Shown: positions 46,975-56,742 of the stretch, one piece after another
How the letters are laid out: each line of letters begins with the position of its first letter
Numbering within the stretch: position 1 is the first letter of the stretch
Source of the DNA: Hypholoma sublateritium FD-334 SS-4
Lineage: Eukaryota > Basidiomycota > Agaricomycetes > Agaricales > Strophariaceae
Direction of reading: 5' to 3'
Length of the DNA: 64,000 nucleotides
Assembly: GCA_000827495.1 (NCBI GenBank)
Contig: KN817623.1
Location: 1-64,000, forward strand
The notes under the pieces: generated by a model
The model's input: the letters and a program-made list of their open reading frames with translations, nothing else
Database searches by the model: none
Told to the model about the DNA's origin: nothing
Translations under genes and position numbers: made by a program

Positions 46975-47690
46975 GTTGTCCTTGGAGTACCGCGAGCCGG
47001 AGGCTGAATCAAACAGATAATCACCGTCTCGTCTATGTGCGATGAGATTGGGAACAGACGTACCGGTGTGAACAACGCTGCAGCAGCGGCGCATGTAGTC
47101 CATCCCGAGTCGAATCTGCTTTGCGATCTGGTGGACAAAGAGGCATAGGTATGCCTTTGTTCTGATGCCGCTTGATGAGGCCGAGGAGATGTTCGTTGCG
47201 ACTTCAAAGACCCAGCACGCCAGAAGTGGTTGAGGAGCGGCCGGAGTGAGTATACGCGGGCGATGTCGCGGCGGAAGATGTGATCAGGCGCTGGAGGATT
47301 GAGCTTGTCGGGCGCCGTATCCGTGGATTGCGGGGTCGGTTAGATGATCTTGAGGGTGGAATAGTGGTTCAACCTGCGCCGCCGATAAGACCAAGATCAT
47401 GACAAAGATAGCATGCTTACCGATGGTCCTTCACAAGAAATGGCCCCATCCAAGCTGCCTGAAGACAAAGTAGCCGGCGATAACCGCCTTTTCATAGTCC
47501 TCGTAACCCTGTTCGTCTTTGGTTACGATGGATGCGGAATGCAAAAAGTAGAAGGCATATGACATGGCGTCGCGTTTGGTACGCCGTGGGTAGCGCTCTT
47601 GACCTCCATTGAAGTAAAAGCATTTGAGATGAATCGATTCGCCGGTGGATTGGTCAACATCGCCAAACAGCCCCTGCACCGTCTTGCGTC
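46975..47690 (-). pseudogene. SRPK-like protein kinase relic
   Basis: Pieces appear in the order expected of SR-protein kinases but in shifting frames: YEDYEKAVIAGYFVFRQLGW (the GGY...KLGWGHFSTVW start, ending in a premature stop at 47431), LQRLITSSAATSPAYTHSGR (about 47290-47230), CWVFEV (47218), HLLGLIKRHQNKGIPMPL (about 47190-47135), VHQIAKQIRLGMDYMRRCC (about 47130-47075) and VVHTG just before an intron donor, where HTD of the catalytic loop should follow. Family SRPKs read VFEVLGxNLL...QIxxGLDYLHxxCxxIHTDLKP. At least three frame shifts and a missing catalytic lobe make it a pseudogene. Confidence 0.7.
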
Positions 47691-47840
47691 AAACGATTCC
47701 CATCGCGCGATGGCTATGGGACCCATCAGTGACCGCCTGCAGTATGAACAGTGTGCAACACGTACCATAAACTGTACAGAATGTGCGAGCGGCCGGCTTG
47801 CATAGCGGCGGAATAAAGCTGGTACGGTGTATATTAGGTG

Positions 47841-47856
47841 TAACCCTAACCCTAAA
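47841..47856. repeat. Interstitial telomere motif (CCCTAA, ~2.5 units)
   Basis: TAACCCTAACCCTAAA, in the same orientation as the terminal array. Confidence 0.8.
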
Positions 47857-47914
47857 AACGCCTGGTGGATCGCGGCATGCCAACGCATAGACCCCTGTCC
47901 TCCCATCTGCGCCG

Positions 47915-48310
47915 CTCGTATACCAGCGACGTCCCGCCGTAGCAATGAATATAACCTTACAGATACTACGTCAGACAGGTCTCCAAAAAAATAGAAAAAT
48001 ATACATACCTCGCCCAGGCAGGTCCTTGATGGCGCCCGCCGACCCACGATTTGAAATTTGATACGGCGCACTTGAGAGCCGTATCCTGCAGAGGTTGCCT
48101 CAGCTAGAAAAAATAAACATGATACATGGTACGTACCTCGCGTGCAGATGTCATCCCATCCGTGCCGCTCGTACACCAGCAACGTCGCGCCGTAAAAACA
48201 TATATGGTCCTGCAGATACTGCGTCAGGCGGGCCAAAAAAATGAATAGAAAAATGTACGCACCTTGGGCAGGCATGTCCTCAATGGCGCCCGCTGCCCCA
48301 CATTTCGAAA
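47915..48310. repeat. Tandem duplication of ~245 bases
   Basis: 47915-48060 and 48168-48310 share GCTCGTAYACCAGCRACGTC, AGATACTRCGTCAGRC, CCAAAAAAAT(..)AGAAAAAT and CAGGCAKGTCCT-AATGGCGCCCGC. The right unit runs into the hairpin array. A long minus-strand open frame covers both units but is not consistent with them. Confidence 0.65.
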
Positions 48311-49960
48311 CTCCCGCCGCGCAAAGGCGGCGTTTCCAGAGTTGATGCCCCGCCGCACAAAATGCGACGTTTCTGGGCTCGAGATGGTCGGGGGATGGCA
48401 CAGCGGCGATCTGTGCATGCCGCCGTCCTTCCGTGATTCGAGACGCCCGCCGCACAGAGGCGACGTTTCCGGCGTCAACGCCCCGCCGCACAAAAGGCGG
48501 CGTTTCTGGGCTCGAGACGGTCAGGGGATGGTGCAGCGGCGATCCGTGAATCGAGGGTGCCGCATACGTAAAAATATGCTGCAGAAAGCAATTCAGAGAG
48601 ACACAGGAGTCACGACAGGGGGGTACTCACCTTTCTTCGCCTTCGCGTACCGCCGCCCTTCCGTTATTCGAGACGCCCGCCGCACAGAGGCGACGTTTCC
48701 GGCGTCAACGCCCCGCCGCACAAAAGGCGGCGTTTCTGGGCTCGAGACGGTCAGTGGACGGTGCAGCGGCGATCCGCGCTATTCAGCACGGCTGCTGCGC
48801 CCGTTGTGGTGGAATATTGAGGACGTCGCAAACGCGGGATGTCTGCTGCAGCAAGCGAATCAGAGACACACGAGATATGAGGGGGGAAATACTGACCGCA
48901 ATCCGTGCATGCCGCCGCCGTTCGGTGAATCGAGACACCCGCCCAAAGGCAACGGTTCCGGCGCCCAACGTAAATGTATCGTCGCGCAGAGGCGACGTTT
49001 CTGGGCTCGAAGGGGGTCGCGATGTTCCAGGCGTCGAAGCACGCTGCAGCGAGCGAATCAGAGCAAAACACGGGCTACGACGGCAAGAAAACTTACTTTT
49101 CTTCGTGCGCCGCCGCCCTTCCGTGAATCGAGACGCTCGCCACCCAAAGGCGACGTCTCCGGCGCCCAACGTAGATGTATCGTCGCCCAGAGGCGACGTT
49201 TCTGGGCTCGAAGGGGGTCGTGATGTTGCAGGTGCACGCTGCAGCGAGCGAATCAGAGCAACACACGAGATATGATAGTGAAAAAACTCACTCTTCATTG
49301 TGTGCCGCCGCCCTTCCGTGAATCGAGACGCCCGCCGCCAAAAGGCGACATTTCCGGCGCCCAACGTTCAAGTCTCGCCGCCCACGATGTCCGCTGCAGC
49401 GAGAGAATCAGAGAGATACACGAGATACGAGGGGGGAAAACTTACTTTCTTCGTGCGCCGCCGCCCTTCCGTGAATCGAGACGCCCGCCACCCAAAGGCG
49501 ACGGTTCCGGCGCCCAACGTAAATGTATCGTCGCCCAGAGGCGACGTTTCTGAGCTCAAAGGGGGTCGCGATGTTCCAGGCGTCGAAGCACGCTGCAGCG
49601 AGCGAATCAGAGCAAAACACGGGCTACGACGGCTAGAAAACTCACTTTTCATCGTGTGCCGCCGCCCTTCCGTGAATCGAGACGCCCGCCACCCAAAGGC
49701 GACGTCTCCGGCGCCCAACGTAGAGGTATCGTCGCTCAGATGCGACGTTTCTGGGCTCGAAGGTGTCGCGATGTTGCAGGTGCACGCTGCAGCGAGCGAA
49801 TCAGAGTAAAACACGAGATATGACAGTGAGAAAACTCACTCTTCATAGTGTGCCGCTGCCCTTACGTGAATCGAGACGCCCGCCGCCAAAAGGCGACGTT
49901 TCCGGCGCCCAACGTTCAAATATCGCCGCCCACAGACGACCTTTGTGTAAGCGACGCCCC
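48264..49960. repeat. Tandem array of ~195-230-base units with hairpin cores
   Basis: Eight units start with a block near CCGTGAATCGAGACGCCCGC (48431, 48661, 48921, 49121, 49316, 49469, 49670, 49865). Each contains one or two hairpins of the form CGYCGC-N4-6-GGCGRCG followed by TTTCYGGGC or TTTCCGGCG, then in most units a CGCTGCAGCGAGCGAATCAG block and a TACTTTTCTTCG or CACTCTTCAT block that on the minus strand looks like an intron acceptor and donor. Spacing is 150-260 bases. There is no conserved protein frame across units, so I call it a satellite-like array. Confidence 0.8.
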
Positions 49961-50090
49961 GCCGCTCTTCTGCGGCGTTTCCGTGGCGTGATGCGGGGCC
50001 CCGCCGTACGATGGTGCGGCGTTTCTGGGCGGTTTGGTGGTAAGAGGTAAAAAAGATGCGAGGGGCCATGTGTCAGCATCCCGCGGGATT

Positions 50091-50104
50091 GTCACGTGAC
50101 CCGG
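50091..50104. promoter_or_regulatory. Conserved E-box palindrome, oxygenase gene 2
   Basis: GTCACGTGACCCGG, identical to 6099-6112 in front of the paralogue and at nearly the same distance from the start codon (about 80 bases). Sequence around it is poorly conserved. Confidence 0.55.
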
Positions 50105-50178
50105 GAAGCGCCCGGAGGCGCAGCTCCGGCCGTTTACGGAGATGCGTCTATCTCTTATACTCCGGCACCCCGTCCCCC

Positions 50179-51281
50179 ATGGCATCTACCCGCAGTCAAA
50201 CAAAGGCTAACCTGCCCAAGCTTCGCGGGAACCGTTCCAGCAGCTATAGTAAAAGGAGAGGGACAAAATGGGTAGCAAAGAAGGCCCACAAAAGCATTGA
50301 GCAGAAATGGAGTAAAAAGACCAGTACGTCTGTTATAAGATTTGCATTATCTCGGCTAACGAATTTAGCCACGATCGAGGTTAACGGCGACTCTATTCTT
50401 GGTTTCGTCCGCGTCAAGACGGACTCGAATGCCGTAAAGCATATTTTGGAAACAGAGTTCCCAGATGTCAACACTGCCACCCTCCCTCGTGCGCCAGAGA
50501 CCGGCAAACTCCAGTATGTGTTGAAAGAGACAGAGGCAACTCCCGAGGGTCTCCCGCCCAACCTCGTTATGCGCTTCGACAACGTCATTAAACCCCGGAT
50601 CAATGACCTCGTTGTGAAAGCATGGGACGAGGTTTTGAATGCTGGGCTTACTTTCCCCAAGGCGGACCCGAATCGCTCGGCAACGCCGGCGCTCCACCTC
50701 GGCGCCTGGTCTATTAACCAATCCAAGCCCATCATCACCGCCCATTCCCGTGCCCCTGCCCAGTCAAAGGAAGCGGAGATCGCGATCGACAAATTCCTCA
50801 AGATAATCAACAAATATGTTGCTCCCATGGTGACGACGTTTTTCAAAAACGAGTTTCCGGTGCAGTATGGTCGCCAACAGCGGTGCGTATCTGACATATA
50901 TTTCACGCCCGGTGCTAAATGTTATGTAGTGCGCACGAGCACGTTTCGCACAAGCTCAGGGAAGAGTTCACGAAGCGCCCCGAGCTCGATTTCGGGGGAG
51001 CGTTTTTTACCGTGGCGGTAAAAGAGGGATCCAGTGAGCGGATCCATATCGACTTTAACGACGATATCAAGAACGTCGCCTTTGTCGTGCCCTTTGGCGA
51101 TTTCACCGGTGCTGATCTCTGCCTGCCCCAGCTCAACACCAGAGTCCCCATTTCGGCGGGGCAGGTTGTTGCATTTGACGCCAAATTACTGGCGCATTGC
51201 AGCTCCCCCATCATCAGTGGTCGCCGCATCATCTTGACTCTCTTTACAGATTATGTCACACTGAAGCGCTACGGACAATAG
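50179..51281 (+). CDS. 2OG-Fe(II) oxygenase-like protein, copy 2
   Basis: Three exons, 50179-50323, 50369-50882 and 50930-51281, encode 336 residues, the same length as copy 1 at 6.2 kb, with introns at the same codons and phases. HxD is in RIHIDFNDD (H259, D261), the distal His is in LLAHCSS (H309) and SGRRI supplies the Arg pair. The two proteins are about 75 percent identical by eye, highest in the C-terminal half, so both are under selection. The first intron is 45 bases, a multiple of three with no stop, so the unspliced frame also stays open; I splice it because the paralogue must. The N-terminus is basic (KAHKSIEQKWSKK). Substrate unknown. Confidence 0.82.
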
Positions 51282-51689
51282 TAGCAATGTATGTAACACT
51301 ATTTGTAGTAATTAAACCCAGGCGTCATTTCCCCATGACTGACTCCCAAGACGGCCCAATGTTGACCGTGCTCAATTGTACATTATCAAAGCGTGGTCAA
51401 GATAATCCAGCTCTTCGCAACCAAGTTCTCTTTCACAATTAAAGGCAGTCGAGGTTTCATCATTGGTGTCTCGGTAGTAAGAAATGGGATAGCCATTTAT
51501 ACGGATATTCTTGTCCTATGGGATACCCACAGACAAGAGATTGGTAAAATCAGATGGGGTGGTAATAGTGACATTGATATTTCTGATTGTACCAGAGCAA
51601 CTGATAACAGTGGAGAGCTCAAGTGACTGGTTTGAAATACCGACAAACAGTGTTATGGAGGTGAGAAAGTTGATCCTCCCAGCAAGGCT
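51282..51689. other. Intergenic region between convergent genes
   Basis: Presumed 3' regions of the oxygenase gene and the F-box relic. Nothing specific seen. Confidence 0.5.
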
Positions 51690-52870
51690 TTAAAATAAAT
51701 CCAGGTAACCATCCGAGGACCAGCTGTTGATCACAAGTTCCTCGACGCTTGGTAGATGGGCCAAACAATCGAGGTTGTCTGCTGTATCCACCCCAAATCG
51801 AAGGAGGGTGCAGTTTGAGCAGGAAATAAAAGATACGAGTGGATGGTGGGAGCACCACATGCAAAGGCTGATGAGACTAGGCAAGGTCAACATGCAAAGC
51901 ACATATGACAAGGTTCTCCAGACCCAGATGAACACGGGGCTGGATGATGGAAGTGTCTGACCCACATGTGAGAACAAGCTGAGTCGCATGATTCACTACG
52001 AGTTCACCTCGGGAAAGGGCATCCAGTAAAAGGGTCCACAATTGATACAAGGATATCCCACTAACGTCGAGGACAGTCAAGGAACGAAAATAGCGACGGA
52101 AGCCTTGAACTCCATTCCAGTGGACTTTGGGTATGTGCAGAGAATATTCATGCACGTCACTGGAATCAATGGATATGGAGTAGGCGGTGGGAAAAGAAAA
52201 GTCAAACGATGAAATATACTCCGAGGCCATATTGGTATATGGTGGCAACTTGATGTGAAACATGTGAATGCGGGGTGAGTATACCGACAATGATTTCAAA
52301 ACAGTAGGGCCAATCACTTTTAATTTCAAGCCGGATGTAGAGACCAATATTGCCAGAGTGTGAAAGGAGTTTCTGCAGGATGAGCATAGTGTCTTCTTCA
52401 TCCTTGTAATCAATGGATATCGTGAAGGATGTCCACAAGTTTGGGTTGCTGATAACAATGGACCTCCATGCCCTGGTAATGGATGCCAGTAACAGTGTTT
52501 CCAGGAGCTTGAAAGGTAGAGGATTCACCATGTTGGGGTCAATGACATAAAACTCGAATATACGGCCAACAATTTCCGGAGGAAAGGTGGTGAGTAGCAT
52601 GTCCGCATGGTTGAATACTTCACACGCTCTTTGCCGACGCTCAAACAGGGGCCGGGAAATCAACAGTGCTCGGTGTTGGCCCAGCTCGCATTTGATGGAT
52701 AGACCCATCTCATCTGTTGGGCTGCCCGGAGAGACAAACGACCAATTTCCTCATCCATGGCACAGATTTCCTGTGGTAGATGTTTGGGGGGGTGGCCACC
52801 ATAGAAATAATTCAGCTGTTGCTGGCCATGCAGTTGCGAGAGAGTAAAAAATGTACCATCGTTCCAGGAA
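51690..52870 (-). pseudogene. F-box/LRR gene with frame shifts
   Basis: The F-box (FPPEIVGRIFEFYVIDP, then LLLASITRAWRSIVISNPNLW, about 52590-52430) is clear. Leucine-rich stretches continue in a second frame from about 52260 (FHIKLPPYTNMASEYISSF, LTVLDVSGISLYQLW, RVHLGLENLVICALHVDLA) and in a third from about 51880 (LISLCMWCSHHPLVSF, CLAHLPSVEELVINSW) to a stop at 51690. A start MGLSIKCELG at 52708 is possible; further upstream an acidic leader (MDEEIGRLSLRAAQQ) is in yet another frame. Two to three frame changes without convincing introns suggest a pseudogene; sequencing errors are the alternative. F-box proteins act as substrate receptors for SCF ubiquitin ligases. Confidence 0.6.
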
Positions 52871-52974
52871 AGCATCAGAGGGGAATTCTAAAATCCATCG
52901 TTGGGATTGATATAACTGTTACTGGTACACAATGCGATTTACAGAAGAATCTACCATAGAAGCCATGCCTTGAT

Positions 52975-53960
52975 CTACTTGCCAGTGTACTTTTGGCGGA
53001 TGCCATCCAGAGAATCCGTCAAGGAACCCAATGCATCCGATGTCATCTTGTGGTTGTCGGTGGATTGGGTAGCTTGGGCGACCATAAACTTGACCAGTGT
53101 CCCGATATTCTTATCGATACTCTGCACGCAAGAGACCATATCAGGGCCGTCAAACTTGTTCCGCTTATGGGCCTCGGATGTCTGATACTCCTCCGCTGCC
53201 CGCTTGAGGGATTCGTCCTTTTCCCAGACAAACTGGCATGCAACCTGCTTGCGGACACAGTCCTCGCAGTTCTTGGCTTTGTTGGGCACACCAGCCAGAC
53301 GAAAGTGGATCACAGACTGCTTCCACTGACAGGGCTGTTCAGCCTTGGCACATGCGGTGCAGGAAGGATAGAGAGCGCCCTGCACAATCTCATTGGATAT
53401 GTTTTTTCCAGCGTCATTGACCAAGGAGCCAGTGCGATTAGCCATTTTTTTCTTGGGACCTTTGGCTGTAAAAACAGTTAGCCAGCAGGACATTGTGAGC
53501 GCATACACATACCCAGAGGCTGATCATCTTCATCCATATCACCCACATCGTTCTCATCCGTCGTGCGGGCGCGCCCCTTTCCCTTTGTATCTCCTGAGCC
53601 CGCGACCTTTTTCTTCTTTCCCTCTGCCACCTTTTTCTTGGCCTCCACCTTCTTCTCCTCCTCCTCCACCGCCGCCGCCGCCGCTGCAGCCGCCGCAGCC
53701 TCTTCCTCACACTTCTTGGCCGCCTCCTGTTCTTCTTTCTGCGCCTGTTCCATCTCCTCCACCAGCCTTCGCTCCTCCTCCACAATGGCAAGCTCTTGCT
53801 CCTTGGCCAGTCGCTCTGCCTCGATCATGGCCTGTCGGGCGCGTTCGGCCGCTGCTTTCTTTTGGTTGATGTTCTCTTGCATGCGTACAAGCTTGTTGGT
53901 AGAACTCTCCTCCCCTGTAGAGGGAGGAGCAGCAGTCCTGGCATTCCGACGTGTCGACAT
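52975..53960 (-). CDS. Coiled-coil protein with paired CX2CX6C motifs
   Basis: Two exons, 53513-53960 and 52975-53465, give 312 residues. Residues about 30-120 are a charged coiled coil rich in Glu, Lys and Ala (with an Ala run near residue 90), followed by a Lys-rich stretch. The second exon holds LYPSCTACAKAEQPCQW and, about 20 residues on, CEDCVRKQVACQF: two CX2CX6C half-sites as in Zn2Cys6 binuclear clusters but with a longer linker than usual. A DNA-binding or nuclear role is therefore possible but unproven. The gene lies just downstream of JmjC C on the same strand, and a smaller protein with the same cysteine pattern lies just upstream of it (56.1-56.6 kb). Confidence 0.75.
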
Positions 53961-54031
53961 GATGGCAAGAAGAAAGAGAGTATCAACTACAAATTTAATG
54001 TTCTATTTCGGGAAACACACATGCATACAAA

Positions 54032-56064
54032 CTATTCGCCTGCTCGGTCCCCGGCATGCATCATTTCTACGATAATGTCTGCGGTAATAATCAATTCCTC
54101 ACCAGGATTAGTCCACGGCATGGGTTTAAATAAGTGGTCCTTGTTAGCATAGTCAAGGTCAAAATATCTGACGAGGAAATCTGCAATCCAGATGGCACGC
54201 CTCGCCACAGGCTGCAAATGAGCCCATGCCCGTGACCGAATAGACGTAATTCGGCGTCCGGTTACGTGTTTGTTGATATATGCGCCTACTTGATTGAGCA
54301 ATTCACCATCTCCGTTCTCCTCTGGAGAAAGGTACAGATGGGGGCACAATATCATCCGACACAAGGACGTGATGGGCTTCCGATAATAGCCTATAGATGT
54401 ATCAATATATGCGCATGTACCAGAATAAAACACGTACGCCGTGGTCCAAGGTTGATCATGTGTACTAGCATCGATGACATTGTAAGTTGGGAACTGGTAT
54501 GATGCTGGTTGGTGGTTCCTGGTTTCACGATATCAAAGTGGCGAGCGGCATCCGACAGATGAAGAGTATCGTAGGTGTAATAGTGTCCACCAACGGTAAC
54601 AGACTTTGACGGTGTATACACTTCATGCCATGCATTTGGTGGTTGAAATCTATACAATAAGCCGACTGAAATGCAATACAACAATGAAAATGACCCACAT
54701 CATATCACCACCCTTGCCAAAGATACAAAAGCGTTCCGAATTTTCCGGGTATGGATAGGACCACTCGCCCAAATCGTTATCCGACAGCATGTACTGATTG
54801 TTGTGCTCGTGGAGTGCAGCCAGCGATGTGCACTGTCCGTCGTTTTTGGGGATCGCAAAGACCCAAAACTTGTTCCCTGACGAGATGGACGTCCATGTTC
54901 CAGTCCCAGAGGCGTCATGGTGGATATATGTGTGGAAGAGAGGCTGATGGAGAATAACCCACACGCGAGAGCCTTTCATATCCACCGGTACTTGCTTAAA
55001 GTATGCCTTGGTCTTGTCAACGGCAATATACCCATCGTCAACATGACTATCGGAAACATGAGGAAATAGAATAAACACTCAAAGACGCAACTCACCCAAC
55101 TAGAACTGGGTGCTGGCCTGCGCCAGATGGACAGTCAAGAATAGCCTGGATTGCTTCTGGGTTACCACAGTTTTCAACAAACTGGCGGAGCGTGAGCACG
55201 ATCTGAGGTGCCTCGTGTATTCTTTCCCGCTCCAGTGAATCTAGAAAGTAGTCAGTTCGTGTTCAATGAGCCGATGACATGTCATACCATGGACCTGGAA
55301 TGTCTCTGACGCTTGTATATGCAAAGATTCCTCGAGCCCCATAGTGGAAAGTTCTATATGTGGGACATCTGAGCAGCCTTCCACCACCGCAAATTTTCCC
55401 AGTGCCATGCTTTGCTTAATTCGGCGACCCAGCTCAACGACCGATGAAAAGTCGGCATAGTTGTAGTAGTCCGCATACTGACACCCTCGTGCATCTTGCA
55501 CATTGGGTACCAGCTGCATGAGATGCTTGCTCAGCTATAACACATATCAGTAGCGTAAATAGAAATTAGCCAATGGGCTCACTGTCTTGAGCGCATTGAC
55601 ATTTGGGTCATCGGTGTCTGGGATATATGGGATGCGTGTGAGATAGTCGCCCTGCTTCCAGATAGCGTATGGAGACCGGGGATCAATATCCACATCTGGT
55701 CCAGGGAGGAACTCGTGCTTGAATACTCCGGGTGGGCGGTTGGGGTAGATACCCGGTAATGCTGGGGCATGATCGTGAAAAATGTCGTCCATCCGATACA
55801 GCCCATGATCTACCGGTACTGCTGAACGGGGCCGTTTCCTCGGAGGTGATGGAGGCAATCCCAGTTCCACGCTACTAGTAAATGAGATGTAGCACCATGG
55901 GCTTTAATATGTGACACATACCCCATGTTTTTATCATGACGCCTTGTGAGCCTGATATGAGACTCCCTGACATGCAGGACCAACAGTCGTACATACCTCT
56001 TTATCTTTAGAGTGGCCTTGGCTCTCGGTTTCGCAGAAGCCAATGCAAATGTAAAATGGGACAT
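54032..56064 (-). CDS. JmjC-domain protein C
   Basis: Seven exons (55997-56064, 55583-55871, 55288-55534, 55096-55240, 54699-55046, 54438-54649, 54032-54390) give 555 residues. Exon lengths 247, 145, 348 and 212 agree with A and B. Ligands are H292-x-D294 (IHHDASGTGTW) and H374 in PPNAWHEVYTP, followed by GGHYY. The start MSHFTFALASA matches A and B; the N-terminal region is shorter, and the separate second exon of A and B is missing or lies unseen in the 124-base first intron. RKRPR in exon 2 is a short basic patch. Expected to be a nuclear Fe(II)/2-oxoglutarate oxygenase. The acceptor of exon 2 could be three bases to the left without changing the frame. Confidence 0.87.
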
Positions 56065-56101
56065 GGCGGTAGCAGACAACGTTTTCTCTCACGACTACAA
56101 G

Positions 56102-56633
56102 TTACATCAATTTTGCCAGCGCAGCGAGCATCCTCTCCCGGGCTGCATCATTTTCCTCTGTGCGACGTTCCAACTTGCGATACTCGGATGCAGCATGTCG
56201 GATGAGTCTATCCATCGCATCCTCTATCTTGTGCATTGGGTCCAACAAGCTCCACACAAAACCACATTCAGCGTCTCCATCCCCACAATTTTCACAGCTC
56301 GGCCCGTCCGAGTTTGGCGAGTGCATGCGGCTTTCTATCACCCAACGCATCCATGTACAGGCTTTATTTCCCTCGTAGCATGCCACACAGCTTGGATACA
56401 GACTTCCGCCTACGATATCGCTTTGGTCAGGAGGCTTGGGTCCATGCCATTCGTCTTTGGAGATTTCTGTCATGGCGTCAGAGTAGTTATCAGATAGCAT
56501 ATACCCACACACCTTTGATCTCCATCTCTTTTTGCGTCCAGTTACGTATGAATTTTTTTTGCGCAGCTCGGTTGGCGTCACTTCTGACCTTGAGATAGTT
56601 GGCTGGGAGGGGCTCCTCTAGATCAGTGGACAT
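56102..56633 (-). CDS. Small protein with paired CX2CX6C motifs
   Basis: Two exons, 56513-56633 and 56102-56466, give 161 residues. The second exon has LYPSCVACYEGNKACTW and, about 20 residues later, CENCGDGDAECGFVW, the same double half-site as the 53-kb protein and with the same LYPSC lead-in. The C-terminal 60 residues are a short charged helix (KIEDAMDRLIRHAASEYRKL). The first exon is basic. An in-frame Met 14 codons upstream is possible but less likely. The gene sits head-on to nothing and is followed within 40 bases by the start of JmjC C, which suggests shared regulation. Confidence 0.72.
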
Positions 56634-56742
56634 GGTAGCAGACAAACCCTTGACTGGGCATATATCTAGATGCATAACGCGCTTCTATTTATGTAGATAC
56701 AAATCTGTGCATCTATATATAGAAGTACATCTCAGATCTCAT

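Noticed and set aside
47523..48491. 322-codon open frame on the minus strand
   Set aside because: It runs through two diverged copies of a tandem duplication and over the start of the SRPK relic; codons are not conserved between the copies, and no domain is present.
48264..49960. CRISPR-like appearance (regular repeats)
   Set aside because: Units are 150-260 bases with internal similarity throughout, there are no unique spacers, and the window is eukaryotic.
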